NCBI GenBank assembly: GCA_903772945.1
Contig: CAICTM010000550.1
Coordinates: forward strand, 1 to 60,072
Reading direction: 5' to 3'
From: Seminavis robusta
Lineage: Eukaryota > Bacillariophyta > Bacillariophyceae > Naviculales > Naviculaceae
DNA: 60,072 bases
The position numbers were made by a program, and so were the translations under genes. Shown here piece by piece: positions 33,215-44,001 of the stretch (the stretch's first letter is position 1; every line of letters starts with the position of its first letter). The notes below the pieces were generated by a model. It was not told where the DNA came from. It was given only the letters and a program-made list of their open reading frames with translations, and searched no databases.

Positions 33215-34580
33215 TTGTTTTTCAAATTGCATCAACTTGGCCGTCATGGGCCGAGAAATGACTGCCATCCCAAATTAGTACAATTTCAATGGGGATGGCA
33301 TTCCAATCTGCACCGGAGACGGTCGGCTTAAGTGAGGCTTGGATAACAGAGGTGCGATCGATTCGAATAATTAAAGACCGATCGCCTATTGACGGCTGAG
33401 AACTGACTGCCCGCCCATGGTCCATAGAAATGAATGAGGGATGGCATTCGAATCTGCACCTTCAATAACACTCTTGATTATAGGTGGGCTTACCTCCGTA
33501 CCACCGTACCAGTCGTTGGATCGATCGATCGATTCAACACCACTGTTTACGAGTTATCTATCTATCAATCTTTATCGTACGAAAGAGGCAAGTCATTCGC
33601 CCGAGGACTTGTGCATACAGGAAAATGGGTACCGACACAGGAATCACCACCAAAACACTAGGAAATATCACTGGAGGGGTGAATCCGATAGGAGGATCCA
33701 CTCTCTTGTGTGCGTACGAGTTGTCGTGTAGTCTCCTCCTCCACTTGTTGCCATTTCAATGACTCGACGACGCTTGTTCATGCTGTTGGTAGGGCTGGAG
33801 TTAACACACTCCTCCGTAGCGGTAGCCTCTCCTCTTCTTGTGCCGTTATCCGGAGCGATCGGCCGTTCGAAAAGGACTCGACAATGGCATTTCTTCGGCC
33901 GTCGGCAGTAAGAGAACAGAAAGTAAGAAATAGATATGGTTTTCTCTTCTCTTCTGACACTGAAGAAAACCGGCGACTTACCCTTGCTTTTCAAATTGCA
34001 CCAACTGGCCGTCATGGCCGAGAACAGCCTTCCCAGGTCAAGATTAATGAGGGATGGCTTCGCTCTCACCGGAGAGGAGGCTTGAGTGAGGCTTGGATAA
34101 CAGAGGTGCGACATTCGATTCGAATAATTAAAACACTCACCTGTTGATGGCCGAATCTACTGCCTGCCCATGGTCCATAGAAATGAATGAGGATGGCTTT
34201 CGCATCTACACCTCCAATATCACTCTTGATAATAGGCCTACCTCGAATGGAATCAATCGATTGGCCGATTGGATACAGCAGTCACCATTGTTGCCGGTTA
34301 AGCTTGGATTTACCTCCTGTTTGCCATAGGAATTCAATGAGGGAGAGAAGTCAGTGCTGCGCCTAATATAATAGACCTGATAATAGACTTACCTCGTACC
34401 GTACCAGTCGTTCGTTCGATCGATCGATCGATTGGATAAAGCACTCGATCGAACGATCCTCCCACCGGTACCGGTACTAGTACCTCCTACCACCGATATC
34501 ACTGTTGTCGGCCAAGCTTGGATTTACCTCCTGTTTACCATACGAATTCAATGAGGGAGAGAAGTCAGTGCTGCACCTTC
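33215..34580. repeat. Cluster of decayed copies of one interspersed repeat
   Basis: At least four copies share the phrase order 'caccaacttggccgtcatgg', 'gagaa(c/a)tgactgcc', 'aatgaggNatggc', 'atctacacctNcaat', 'gaggcttggataacagaggt' and 'gattcgaataattaaa' (near 33225-33385, 33395-33500, 33985-34130 and 34143-34240). A further pair, 34300-34364 and 34514-34578, is nearly identical (agcttggatttacctcctgt, then aattcaatgagggagagaag). The same phrases ('ggccgagaaatgaaagccatc', 'gactgtcggcttga') occur inside the element at 3452-4402. No gene is supported here. Confidence 0.7.
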
Positions 34581-36711
34581 AATAATGGACTTTCGGTGCG
34601 ATCAGTTTATCCTTTTATCCACGAATCGATCAGGTTTGGTACTTACGGATACACATGACCGTTGATTCTGCAACTGAAGTGCGGGTACACTAATTTACAC
34701 AGTAAACGCGAGCGAATCGATTTCAGAGTGCAACTGAGGGGGTAACCAAAAGGTGCGTCGTCTCTCAGGAGACGTAACAACCTCACCGAAATCACCATAG
34801 TACACGACGAAGAATGCTCATCAGCAAAGGCGAAAATGGAAGCCGTAGAAAGAACCATGCTGGAAGAGAAGCGTGCGAAAAATGTGGTTTTCGAAGGAAG
34901 GATTGCCACCGGCGACGATCTCAAGAAAGTCGGTCCGAAAACGGACAATGACCGCCAGAAGGTTGGGGCGGTGGCGGTTACTCCTTTGAGAGCTGTGGAG
35001 AGCGGCGATGAACTTTTGCTACCATATCGGTTTCAAGGTACTATCATGAGAAATCAGACTGAGAATAATGACCATCCAACCGAGCAGATGCCTGCCACTG
35101 CCCTGAACAGGGCTGCCATCAGGCCTGCAGCGAGTGGTTTGCCTGGTGCTTATCCAACGTATCCAACGGGTTCCAATATCTCCGTGGCATCTGGTTTCGA
35201 CGAAGAAAACCAACTGCAAGAACATGCGCCATCTGACATTGCCGCATCGGGTCAACTTTCTACTAGCGGACTTGCCGAGCAAGCCAACACTGTAGGTCTT
35301 GTTCGGGCTAGACCTGTGTCAGATGAACATCTTCAGGACAGGCAAACTGCAGAGCCGGTCCCTGCCGTTGAACAACAGCAACAAGGTGGAGACCATTCTC
35401 AATCACAACCAACGGAAGACAAGGACCACTCGTTCCTGAGGCTCCTGTTGCTTCTGGCCTTTTGCGTTTCATTCCTCGTTGTTATTGGTCTCATCATTTT
35501 CTCTTTTGGAGGAGACAAAGCAACCAGTGAAAGTAGTAATTTACCAGTACAAGCAGAACAAGTGGTCGGCGTGGATCCCTCGAACAATGCGACAGCACCA
35601 GCAGCTGAATGGACCTGGGATTTGCCGTTTGCAGTTCCCAATCACACAATCCATACCATCCAACGTGACACAGAACACGCAAACAAAGGCGTACCAATGG
35701 CTGAAAGAACACCCGCTGCATGCCAACTTTTCGAGTGACGAGATGCTTCAACACTTTGTGACTGTTACGCTCTACCATGCAACGCAAGGACACAACTGGA
35801 CATTTCAAGGAGGCGGCACTGTGGAGATCGCAGCAACCGGTAGGCATGATCGCAGTCTTCAACAACAAAATGGGAATTGCAGAGATACCGAACCGCAGAG
35901 GTGCTATCGACTGGTGAACATCACATCGGAGCCATGGCTATCCTACAACAACTCCATGTGCACATGGTGTTCGACAACCGTCCTTGAGAATGACTTGAAT
36001 GTTGAGGTCTGCAATGATTCTGGGATGCTTCAATCCATGAGCCTCGTGCAAAACAATCTTCAGGGCACTTTACCTAATGAGCTTGGGTTGCTGTCATCAT
36101 CATTGAAAGATCTACGGCTCCCAAGGAACTCCATTGTAGGAAGTCTCATTACGGAAATTGGAGCTTTGACGAACCTGGAGCACTTGGTGAGTTACAGCAG
36201 CATATATGCATATATTCAGACCACAAATTCTGTCTATCTTCAGCAATCTCAACACTACTGTGTCTGTCTGTCTGCCTGCCTGCCTACAACCCTGGTTATA
36301 TAGTCCTTTTCAAACAACCAGCTTTCCGGTAAGATTCCTTCCGAGGTTGGTAAGCTATCCAACCTTCAGTTTTGCCATTAAATTTTGGTAGGCAATGAAC
36401 TAAGTGGAGAAGTTCCACAAGAGTTCTGGAGGCTTTCTGCACTTCAAGAAATCTGGATCAGTTCCAATAACTTGGAGGGGAATCTTCCATCCGATTTTGG
36501 TGCTCACTTTCCCAACTTGGAAAGTCTAAACATGCCGCGAAACAAATTTTGGGGTCCTCTACCAAGCTCACTGTCACTCATGACAAATCTGACCAAACTA
36601 AACCTTCACCAAAATCAATTCTCGGGGCCCCTGCCGAGTGAACTTGCCAAGCTAACCAAGCTGAGACAATTGTTCCTTAAAGAGAACCAAATCTCAGGTT
36701 CCTTGCCTTCT

Positions 36712-36718
36712 GTAGAAA
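36712..36718 (+). repeat. Left copy of 7-bp insertion-site repeat (gtagaaa)
   Basis: gtagaaa lies just before the Crypton-like element. With its right copy at 40449-40455 it brackets the insertion. Bases outside differ (t before the left copy, a before the right), so seven is the full exact length. Confidence 0.8.
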
Positions 36719-36852
36719 AACGTCCCGGCAAATTGAAAATCCAATGGCGCGCGCGATCGCAAGAATTCTTGGAGGCGCAGCCGACACGATTCGTCGCGAG
36801 AGCGCGAGCCAGCGGATTTTAGGCTGAGATCGAAGATCCAGTCGAGGCTGGA

Positions 36853-36903
36853 GGATTTTTGCCCAAGGGCCTAGGCGAAGCCGTAGCACGAGGGCAAAAA
36901 TCC
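36853..36903. repeat. Hairpin: 12-bp perfect stem with 27-nt loop
   Basis: ggatttttgccc at 36853-36864 pairs exactly with gggcaaaaatcc at 36892-36903. It lies 134 bases inside the left end of the Crypton-like element. It could be a terminator or a structural end signal, but neither is shown. Confidence 0.6.
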
Positions 36904-37775
36904 GACAGCCGAGACACAGATCAAGATCAAAGCCGTCAATGAGGCGGAGGTCTTTGTCTGTAATCTATTGACAAAAGCCCGAGTAAATAGCAATCAATCA
37001 ATCAATCAAGCCCTACTGTTTAGTGCTGGAGTAGAGTAGTCAGTCGCTGGTCATCATGTGGTCGTCATCAGAAGAAGAGGAGAACACCCGAAGACTCCTT
37101 GAGAACCACGAAGGCGAGTTTACCTTCCACCCGTAGAGGACTCCAGTAGTAGCAGTAGTGAGGAGGAGGAGGAGGAGGAGGAGGATGAGGAAGAAGCGGT
37201 AGTGGAAGGGTAGTGGAAGGGGCAAAATCCGACAACCGAAACACAGATCAAGATCAATGCCGTCAATGAGGTGGAAGAAGCCGACGACTATGAAGAGGAG
37301 GAAGACACGAAGAAGAGCCGTCGGCCAGTAATGATGACTCAAGGAACCAGTTTTGTTGTGGCAAATCTTCTGGCACTTGGCTCTGAATCCAACATTGACT
37401 TTGGTCCAGCCAGAGTCTCATTGTCTCCCCAAAATCCAACTCCAACACCAGAAAATCCACCAAAAAATGCTGCTGAAATTGCCAGTGCTCTTGGTGTTGG
37501 TCGAGATTTTACACCTTGGACTTGACAGAGGAAGAGCAAAAGTTCTAGAAAATTGCAAGGACCAAGGAAGACGAGGCAGAAGTATGAGAAGAAATGTGAA
37601 GCTTCAAAAGCGATTCTTCAAGACAACGGAGCATGGAGGTCCGTCTTACAGTCTTCTTGAGATGTTCCCGTGATTATGACCAAGGCCACTCAACCAACTA
37701 TCGTTTCTTCAATGTGGTATGCGGAGAAAAAGATCGAACAAACAAAAATCCTAATATTGGCCATCTTGTGCGAAT

Positions 37776-38724
37776 GAAATGGTTGTGCTTGTCCGGTACA
37801 ACAAAGGCAAGCCACTCTCCCCCACCGTCTTCACTCAATACATCAACAATGTATTCACCGAGTGGAAATCCATGACCCATAACAAATTCCAGTACACCTT
37901 CAAGGAGGATTTCAATGCCAAAGGAGATTTCATGGAGTCATGATTCAGTTTTGGGCGGAAATCCGCAAGAAGGATCCAACATTTGGAATTCGTAGTCATC
38001 ATTCGGAGATGATTGGGAAGCGGACAAGAAAATCCGCGAAGCTGTCAAAGACGGTAAACTTCATCCGTGGACGAATCCAAAGATCTCCAACGTGTCTGCG
38101 TATTCCATCTTGGTCGATCATTTCTTCTTCGGGGCGGTAAGGAAATGTCGAGTCTCATGATGCGGGATACTTATTCCGGGATGTACACTCGGGAGATGGG
38201 GGACCTGGCTGATGTCTGCATATGGCAATCCGACTTCCGAGGACAAGACAAATCGACTGACATTTTACAATTCCAATGCTCTTTCGGACAAAGATCGTTG
38301 GTTGGAAATCGTCGAGAATCCTCGAGATCCGCTGTGTGCTTTCAAGTGTTTCGACTTTTATTTGTCGAAGTGTCATCCGGAAGCCGAGAAGTTCTTCGCC
38401 AAGGTTGCCTCCGACGCGCAGAAGAAGGAATACCGTAAATATTTCACGAAGCACCCAGTTCACGCGAACCGGTACAAGGATCGTGACATTTGGTTCCAAC
38501 CGTCAGGTGAACCGCTCAATACAATCTTGGCCACAATACCGTATCCAAGATGGCCAAGGAACTCGGCACCACCATTGGAGTCACGAATCTTGAGAAGTTC
38601 ACGAATCATGTCTTCGTGCCTATGGAATAACCAAGATGCATCAAGCTCGGTTCCAATGGCTGCTCGATTGAAATTCGCCCGTCAAAAGTGCGAACAGAGC
38701 AGATCCTATGCGTCTCGTGGATGA
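37776..38724 (+). pseudogene. Crypton-type tyrosine recombinase (DUF3504), broken
   Basis: Pieces in different frames form one enzyme. The N-terminal core-binding part is VRYNKGKPLSPTVFTQYINN...FTEWKSMTHNKFQYTF (37790-37910), then GVMIQFWAEIRKKDPTFGI (37937-37990). RVCVFHLGRSFLLRGGKEM (38090-38150) holds the likely first catalytic Arg. ENPRDPLCAFKCFDFYLSKC (38310-38370) and DIWFQPSGEPLN are typical of the DUF3504 region. GHNTVSKMAKELG and KFTNHVF (38530-38610) correspond to the 'GxNT...' and 'YTNHxxR' boxes. The second Arg of NHxxR is not present (NHVFVP) and no catalytic Tyr could be placed. At least three frame changes are needed. Catalytic loss is inferred. Confidence 0.65.
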
Positions 38725-38759
38725 AGGTCGATCGACTGCTCTCAAAGCGTTGATGTGCT

Positions 38760-39676
38760 CTGATCAGGATTTGGCCGTGGAATCTGATGATGAAGACGGA
38801 ATCCGCGTCCTCCTCGACGCGCTTCAGAGGATGAATCCGATGATGGTGGCGGTAAGCCACGCGCCAAGCGGGCCTCCAAGCGCCAAGCGCAAAAAGAAAA
38901 GGATGCAACTTGGAACAAGTCGAGCAAGTCCAAGAAGAATGCATCCGCCAAGAAGTCCGCCAAGAAGTCAGTGCCCGAGGAGATCTTGACTCAAGATTCG
39001 GACGATGAAGAAGAGACTTCCTTGTTGACCGAAGCTCCATCCGTCCTTCCGACGACAAGGATTGAAGAAGATGACGAAGGCCCAGTTGCTCGAGCTGGTT
39101 CACGCTCAAGCGGCAGCATCGACGGCCAGTGTTGCTTCCGCTCCTGCGGTAGCTGTTGGTGGTGCGGTTGTTTCCGTGGCAGGATCTCATCAATCGGTGG
39201 CGATGGCTCCAGTTGCGGCGGCTCCAGTTGCGCGGCTCCAGTTGCGGCGGCTCCATTGGTGGCGGCGAATCAAGTCATGGATCAACGAATGTATCAACAG
39301 CACCGATGCCCATGCAAATCCAGCCGCAGCCACAGTACTCGATTCCAATGCAAATGAATTGGAGTCAAATGGTGGCGATGCAGCAGCAAGCAACCATGAT
39401 GCAGAATTTCATGATGCCACAACAACAGCAGTACGTGTATCCCCAGATTCCGACCGTTCAGATGCAAGCCGCTCCACAGATCTTGCCCGCTCCGCTCCAC
39501 AGATCCAACAGCAACCGGCCCAACCACAGTCGCAGATTTGGTTTCGAGATGCCAACGGGAACTTCTTTCGGCCAATCAGAATGGACCGAACGGCCCCCCA
39601 CTTGGATGATCACCATGGTGTCGCACGGTGGAAATGGGGAATAGATTTGGGCATAGATCATAAATCCGAACGGTGA
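38760..39676 (+). pseudogene. Charged and Gln-rich C-terminal region of the Crypton-like element
   Basis: Downstream of the recombinase the element still shows coding-type sequence with frame changes. There is a basic Lys/Ser-rich stretch (SKSKKNASAKKSAKKSVPEE, 38925-38985), an acidic stretch (QDSDDEEETSLL), then Ala/Val/Gln/Met-rich low-complexity sequence (TKAQLLELVHAQAAAST; MVAMQQQATMMQNFMMPQQQ, 39360-39440) ending near 39644-39676. No domain was recognised. It may be the C-terminal tail of the same polypeptide or a second protein. Confidence 0.45.
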
Positions 39677-40730
39677 CCCGTCATGGTGTTTCTTTTTTAC
39701 CGGTTGGTTTGAAGGAAAATGACATAGCTATTGCTGCTACTTTTCGATTGGTGAATTTATGGAATATTTCAACCGGAAATGAAAGGAGTTGTCGGCAGAG
39801 TGCTTGTTTCGTGCATCATTGACCGTTCCGAGCGACGTTCCGACTGTTTCACCTCTATTAGTTGTCCGTTTGATAAGAACCCTTTTTATTAGTAACAAAT
39901 ACGTTTTTCCATTATCTGCTGGTACATGAGATAGCCATATGAATAGACCCAGAAACTGGAAAAAACGAATTGTAACAAAAAGATACGGTTTAGTATTTTC
40001 AATCCCACAAAGCTATCAACATGAACGATTGATGGGAACCAATCCAACACATGGTCGCTGAAACAGACTCACATGGGCTTAACACGGTAACAACGTATGT
40101 TTATCATTTTCGCGGAATCTACAAAAATCCAGTCACAATCCAACGAACGTCCGAGGAGACATCTCTTATATAAATTTCCAGAATCTGTAGAATAGGATTG
40201 TACTGATTTTATACGGTGGAATATCCCGCAAACTGGATTTCTGATAAACGGCCGATAGATGTGAGTGGATTTCCGAGGATCGATGTCACATCAAATTTTT
40301 ACTATAGAGACATCAGTAGAGAAATCCAATCGGATTCTGACATCAGGCCGTTACCGGCGATTTCAATCATGTTTGAAAAATTTCGAAATCCGAATCGGCC
40401 TATCGAGTTAAATAAGACGGGGATTTCGACCGTTGAGAACTTTCGACAGTAGAAAGTGTACCAGAGCTACGAGGGCGTTGGCGGGTGGATTACGAGCTGG
40501 GTCTCATGCCATCACTCTCATCGATCAATGTGGAAGGAAACCCGAATTTGGGAGGTACTATTCCACGAGAACTTGCCTCTTTGATGAACAATACACTAGG
40601 AAATCTCCGAATTGGGGGCACCAGCATCACCGGAACTATTCCGGATGAGCTCTGTGGTTTGGAGAAACTTGAGTTTGACTGCTCCCCAACAACTTTGTGT
40701 GGATGTGACTGCCTATGTGAGAATGCCTAA

Positions 40731-41300
40731 GTAGGAGTCGAGTCTACAATCCACACTGTACAAAAATAGATTAATGGTAGTGCATACTATGGTCAACTGG
40801 TTCCAGGGAACGTTGGTTTCACCGAATTTGTAAAAGTTCCATCAACACTGCAACCTGACCTCGGTGCCCGCAAAGTTACTCGAGGTCGAAATCGGCTGGA
40901 AGCCCCACTCGAAGAATCGAATCTCCGTTTGTACGAGCATTGAATCAAGCTCACTTGTATTCTATGTGGTGGTACATGTATGCAACAACAATCGAGCCGA
41001 GCCTAGCTAGTCACTTGAGTCTGGTAGTGTCAGCAACAGCTGGAAGATGATTCGATTCCATCGATGCAATGGAATCGAATGATTGATGATTGAATCATTC
41101 GGTTCGATCAAATGTCTGGACAAGTGTGCATCTTACATAGTTGGTGTCAAATCCAAGACTGATGAAAAGCCATCCAAGACTTGGTTTGTCTCCTGTTTTA
41201 TCTCCGGGAATGCTTTCACCCTCTCCCAGCCTTTCGTTCACCAAAGGATCACCTCACAAATTTAAAAAATCCTCAAGAAATCATCCACACAAACAAGTTT
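40731..41300. other. Spacer between LRR gene and arrestin gene
   Basis: No gene seen. A tcgattcc/gaatcgaat inverted pair lies near 41051-41110. Confidence 0.35.
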
Positions 41301-42488
41301 ATGCCAACACTCCTTTTCCAAGCAGACCGAGAAACTCTCCTGCCTGGTGAAGTCTTGTCTGGGCGGCTCCAAGTTTTTGTCCAGCCAGGACAAACAATCA
41401 AAACCAGCGGACTGGAAATTTACTTCAGGGGCAAGGAATACACCACTATCGTCACCGGAAGCGGCAAGAATAAACGCTTTTACGAAGGCAAGGCACTGGT
41501 TGGTCGTTCCGATCTGAAGGAAGTTAGCCGCTGGGCGACCAGAAGAATCATCCGTGATGGTGCTGTTCTGCCAGGAACCCACCTGATTCCGTTCAAGATC
41601 CATCTTCGTGGTCATCTTCCAGCGAGCACCAGATTCGATGGAGTTGGCAATGCGCCCAAGTTGAGTGCCAAGATTGAGTATTGCCTCCGGGCTAGACTCT
41701 CGGAGTCTGGAGTCTTCACGGATTATGAAGCTCGCAAGGCTATTCGTATCCTGGGAAAACCTGTGCCAGACAAGATTGCCCCACGCCGGGTAGAGCCATT
41801 TGCTGCCCACATCAACCGTCTTCGCATGTGGGAGAAGGGCGAAATGACCATTGGAGCCAAAGTTGTGGATACAGAACTGTTCCCTGGCCAGAAGGCTGGT
41901 GTCATTTTGGCCCTCAAGAACAACAGTGGGGCAACACCCAAGAGCCTCTCTTTGTCTCTGAAACAAATTTATCGGGTAAAGGCCTCCAACAAAGAAAAGC
42001 AAGTTTCCAAAGTACTTTCAAGCAGATTTTTTCTCATGAAGCATCTGCACAAGTACGAACCACTGACTAAGCAAGAACTCAAAAGCTTAAACAAGATTGA
42101 TATCCTGGCTCGTCGTTGTGAAAACCGACGTGCCATCCTGCATGAACTGGATCATGCCCCCCAAAGCACAGAATTCCTTCAGCTTGTGGTCCCACCACAC
42201 ACAGCACCCCAATTTCAAAGCAAGCTCATCAAGGTGTCCCATGAGCTCGTGGTCAAGATCCACACAGATGATCTTTGCACCAACCCATCGTTTTCGATTC
42301 CGGTCACCATCTCCCCAAGAGCTCCACCTCGTGCTGCCTCTTCTCCCGTGGACCCTGTTGCTCCCCGCTCGACCCCTGTTGTGACAGCCGAAATGGCTCT
42401 GCCGGTAGCAATGGCAAGGCCAATCAGTGAAGAATCTCTCCGTAACTACCCTGAATTTGCCGTGCAAGTTGTACCAATTTTAGGTTGA
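41301..42488 (+). CDS. Arrestin-domain protein (alpha-arrestin/ARRDC-like)
   Basis: 395 residues from the ATG at 41301, intronless. The N-terminal arrestin fold (about 1-150) opens with LLPGEVLSGRLQVFV and GLEIYFRGKEYT, has PGTHLIPFKIHLRGHLPAS, and then SAKIEYCLRARL, all standard for arrestin_N. The C-terminal half (about 170-325) has PGQKAGVILALKNNSG, SLSLSLKQIYRV and LQLVVPPHTAPQF with VSHELVVKI, as in arrestin_C. Alpha-arrestins act as cytosolic adaptors that link membrane proteins to ubiquitin ligases. No clear PPxY motif is seen in the short Pro-rich tail (SPRAPPRAASSPVDP), so ligase recruitment cannot be claimed. Unlike its broken LRR neighbour, this gene is intact. Confidence 0.8.
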   Translation: MPTLLFQADRETLLPGEVLSGRLQVFVQPGQTIKTSGLEIYFRGKEYTTIVTGSGKNKRFYEGKALVGRSDLKEVSRWATRRIIRDGAVLPGTHLIPFKIHLRGHLPASTRFDGVGNAPKLSAKIEYCLRARLSESGVFTDYEARKAIRILGKPVPDKIAPRRVEPFAAHINRLRMWEKGEMTIGAKVVDTELFPGQKAGVILALKNNSGATPKSLSLSLKQIYRVKASNKEKQVSKVLSSRFFLMKHLHKYEPLTKQELKSLNKIDILARRCENRRAILHELDHAPQSTEFLQLVVPPHTAPQFQSKLIKVSHELVVKIHTDDLCTNPSFSIPVTISPRAPPRAASSPVDPVAPRSTPVVTAEMALPVAMARPISEESLRNYPEFAVQVVPILG

Positions 42489-42889
42489 TGGGATGCCACA
42501 GCGGATGATGCGATCGAACTTGTTCTCTTGTTTGGCTCCTGACCAGAATGTCATGGCTGACACAATGCTTGAACATATTCTTGTAATCAATCAATCTAAT
42601 CTGATCCATTCCTTTGCTTGTGAGGCCCCGGGCCAATCTACCTAATCTGATCCGTTCCTTTGTTTGTGAGGCCCCGGGCCGAGGGAAACTCGAGGCGGTC
42701 TTCTTTTTCCGTTTGCAACAGCCAGCAAGTCAGCTGTGCAGGGATGGGCCCTTTGACCCCCATTCAATGATTTAGCCAGTGAAGCTGTAATTGATTGATG
42801 TACACCCAGCTCTTTGGAAGACTGCGTACTCCCAGCACGATCAAGCACTTTTCTTCCATTTGCATCTTTGCCTCTTGTTGCCGTCAGTT
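42489..42889. other. Spacer with a 46-bp tandem duplication
   Basis: No gene seen. 'taatctgatcc(a/g)ttcctttg' followed by '(c/t)ttgtgaggccccgggcc' occurs twice with 46-bp spacing (about 42597-42634 and 42643-42680). Confidence 0.6.
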
Positions 42890-43342
42890 ATGCAATTGGT
42901 TCATCGAACCAACTATTGGGGGAAATACATTGACTCTAGTAACACTGACGATGAAGTCGATTTCGACGCCATTTGGGCTATGGCCTTGAACGATGGCGAC
43001 TGGCACTGTTGCCCAGGTTTTGGTCGACGCTGGGTTGAAGTTGTCAATTCTGATTTTCGAGATGAGTATGATGGTTGGTGGTCTGTGTTCTTGGTGAGCG
43101 AAAGGAGAGGTCATTCGGATGGGCATTACTTTTACAAATTTGTTGCAATCCCTCAAGGGACTTATAGCTATGGGAAAAAAGGATGTCAACAGCGCGGTTG
43201 GAGCTACCAAGGAGAGTTTGAGGCCGACAATGCCCGTGATCAACTCGAATCGATACTGGACTATTGGCTAAACTTGGATGACGATGACTTTATCCACATT
43301 CATATTGGAATTTGGATGGATCAGCTTTATACAGGAGGGTGA
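42890..43342 (+). CDS. Hypothetical protein, 150 aa
   Basis: ATG at 42890; the frame is open further upstream only from a non-ATG codon. The protein is acidic and rich in Trp, Tyr and Asp (YWGKYIDSS, DGDWHCCPGFGRRWVEVV, YDGWWSVFLVSERRG, LDDDDFIHIHIGIWMDQLY). The alternation of Trp and hydrophobics suggests a compact beta-rich domain. There is no signal peptide if 42890 is the start. From the upstream codon a hydrophobic run (ALFFHLHLCLLLPS) would precede it. No family was recognised. Confidence 0.5.
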   Translation: MQLVHRTNYWGKYIDSSNTDDEVDFDAIWAMALNDGDWHCCPGFGRRWVEVVNSDFRDEYDGWWSVFLVSERRGHSDGHYFYKFVAIPQGTYSYGKKGCQQRGWSYQGEFEADNARDQLESILDYWLNLDDDDFIHIHIGIWMDQLYTGG

Positions 43343-44001
43343 TGGTGAACGCATCACTACGAGTACCCTGTATCTTGTAGATAATCATGCTGGGCCCTGA
43401 ACTGTTCTGGTTATCTCCCAAAGGCAATCTCTCGCTCCTAAAACAGAAATAATCCTTCAGCATATGCTAGCTAGGAAAAGCTCTTTGTACGGAATGGAAA
43501 TCAATGATGTTGCCACTGAGGATGGCGAGATGCCTGTTCCACTCCCCATGCTCTAAGCCAGATATCTGCAAGCAACGAGCTCTTAGATCCGCCCTACCGG
43601 TACCGTGTTCTAGACGGCACGGCGGACCTCTGCGTTTTTAGCTATTCAACTTGGGCTTGGCTGTTGCTCAACCTTCCAAGAGAGCCCACACTAGCTAGCT
43701 AGTATCTGTTTTGGGAAAATGGGCCGGATGCGCTAGTCTAAATCTTTTCCAGGTTGCCAAATGCCAAACTCTTCCAACACAAGTTTCTCTTGGCAGCCTA
43801 AAGGGCTTCAAATGAACACGTCATCGGTCATCGGCGTTGGCAACTGCAAACTGCAAACTGTTGGCTTTTTGAGTTGAAGGGCAGCAAAAGATCAAACGAT
43901 GTTTCAGCGTTAGAGCAGTGTCTCTATCTCCTGATCGACCTGTTCGCCGACAACCCAAGAACTTTGTTGTTACCGTAGCTTCAGGTGTCCGGTATCTGAC
44001 A
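43343..44001. other. Spacer before Cys-rich membrane-protein gene
   Basis: No gene seen. It includes taccggtacc-type sequence near 43595-43605 and an agctagctagtat run near 43693. Confidence 0.4.

Larger units (their letters stand above)
36719..40448 (+). mobile_element. Decayed Crypton-like tyrosine-recombinase element inside an LRR gene
   Basis: A 3730-bp insertion bounded by gtagaaa repeats. It has no evident terminal inverted repeats or LTRs. It encodes pieces of a tyrosine recombinase of the DUF3504/Crypton type (37770-38660), followed by a charged and then Gln/Met/Ala-rich region (38700-39660). Short direct repeats with no inverted ends fit site-specific insertion by a tyrosine recombinase. 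Inside lie a 12-bp exact stem (36853-36864 with 36892-36903) and a roughly 50-bp duplicated phrase (36899-36950 and 37228-37277, 'acacagatcaagatcaa'). The last 780 bp (39670-40448) appear non-coding. Confidence 0.7.
34836..40730 (+). pseudogene. Single-pass LRR protein gene interrupted by a mobile element
   Basis: Start at the ATG 34836. A polar cytosolic N-terminus of about 205 residues leads to one membrane helix (LRLLLLLAFCVSFLVVIGLIIF), then the motif AYQWLKEHP...HFVTVTLYHATQGHNW. This is known from diatom LRR receptors. A Cys-containing cap (CRDTEPQRCYRL; CTWCS) and LRRs (NLQGTLPNELGLLS; NQFSGPLPSELAKLTKLRQLFL; GTIPRELASL) follow, ending LCGLEKLEFDC...CGCDCLC. The intron 36187-36303 joins NLEHL/SFSNNQLSG. 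Lesions: a one-base frame change near 35675; an extra nine bases (tgccattaa) near 36376 that bring a stop between LSNLQF and ILVGNELSG; and the insertion at 36719-40448. Exon parts are 34836-36186, 36304-36718 and 40456-40730. Confidence 0.8.

Noticed and set aside
32906..34580. Regularly repeated units considered as a CRISPR-like array
   Set aside because: Unit lengths and spacings are irregular, copies are diverged, and the setting is eukaryotic.
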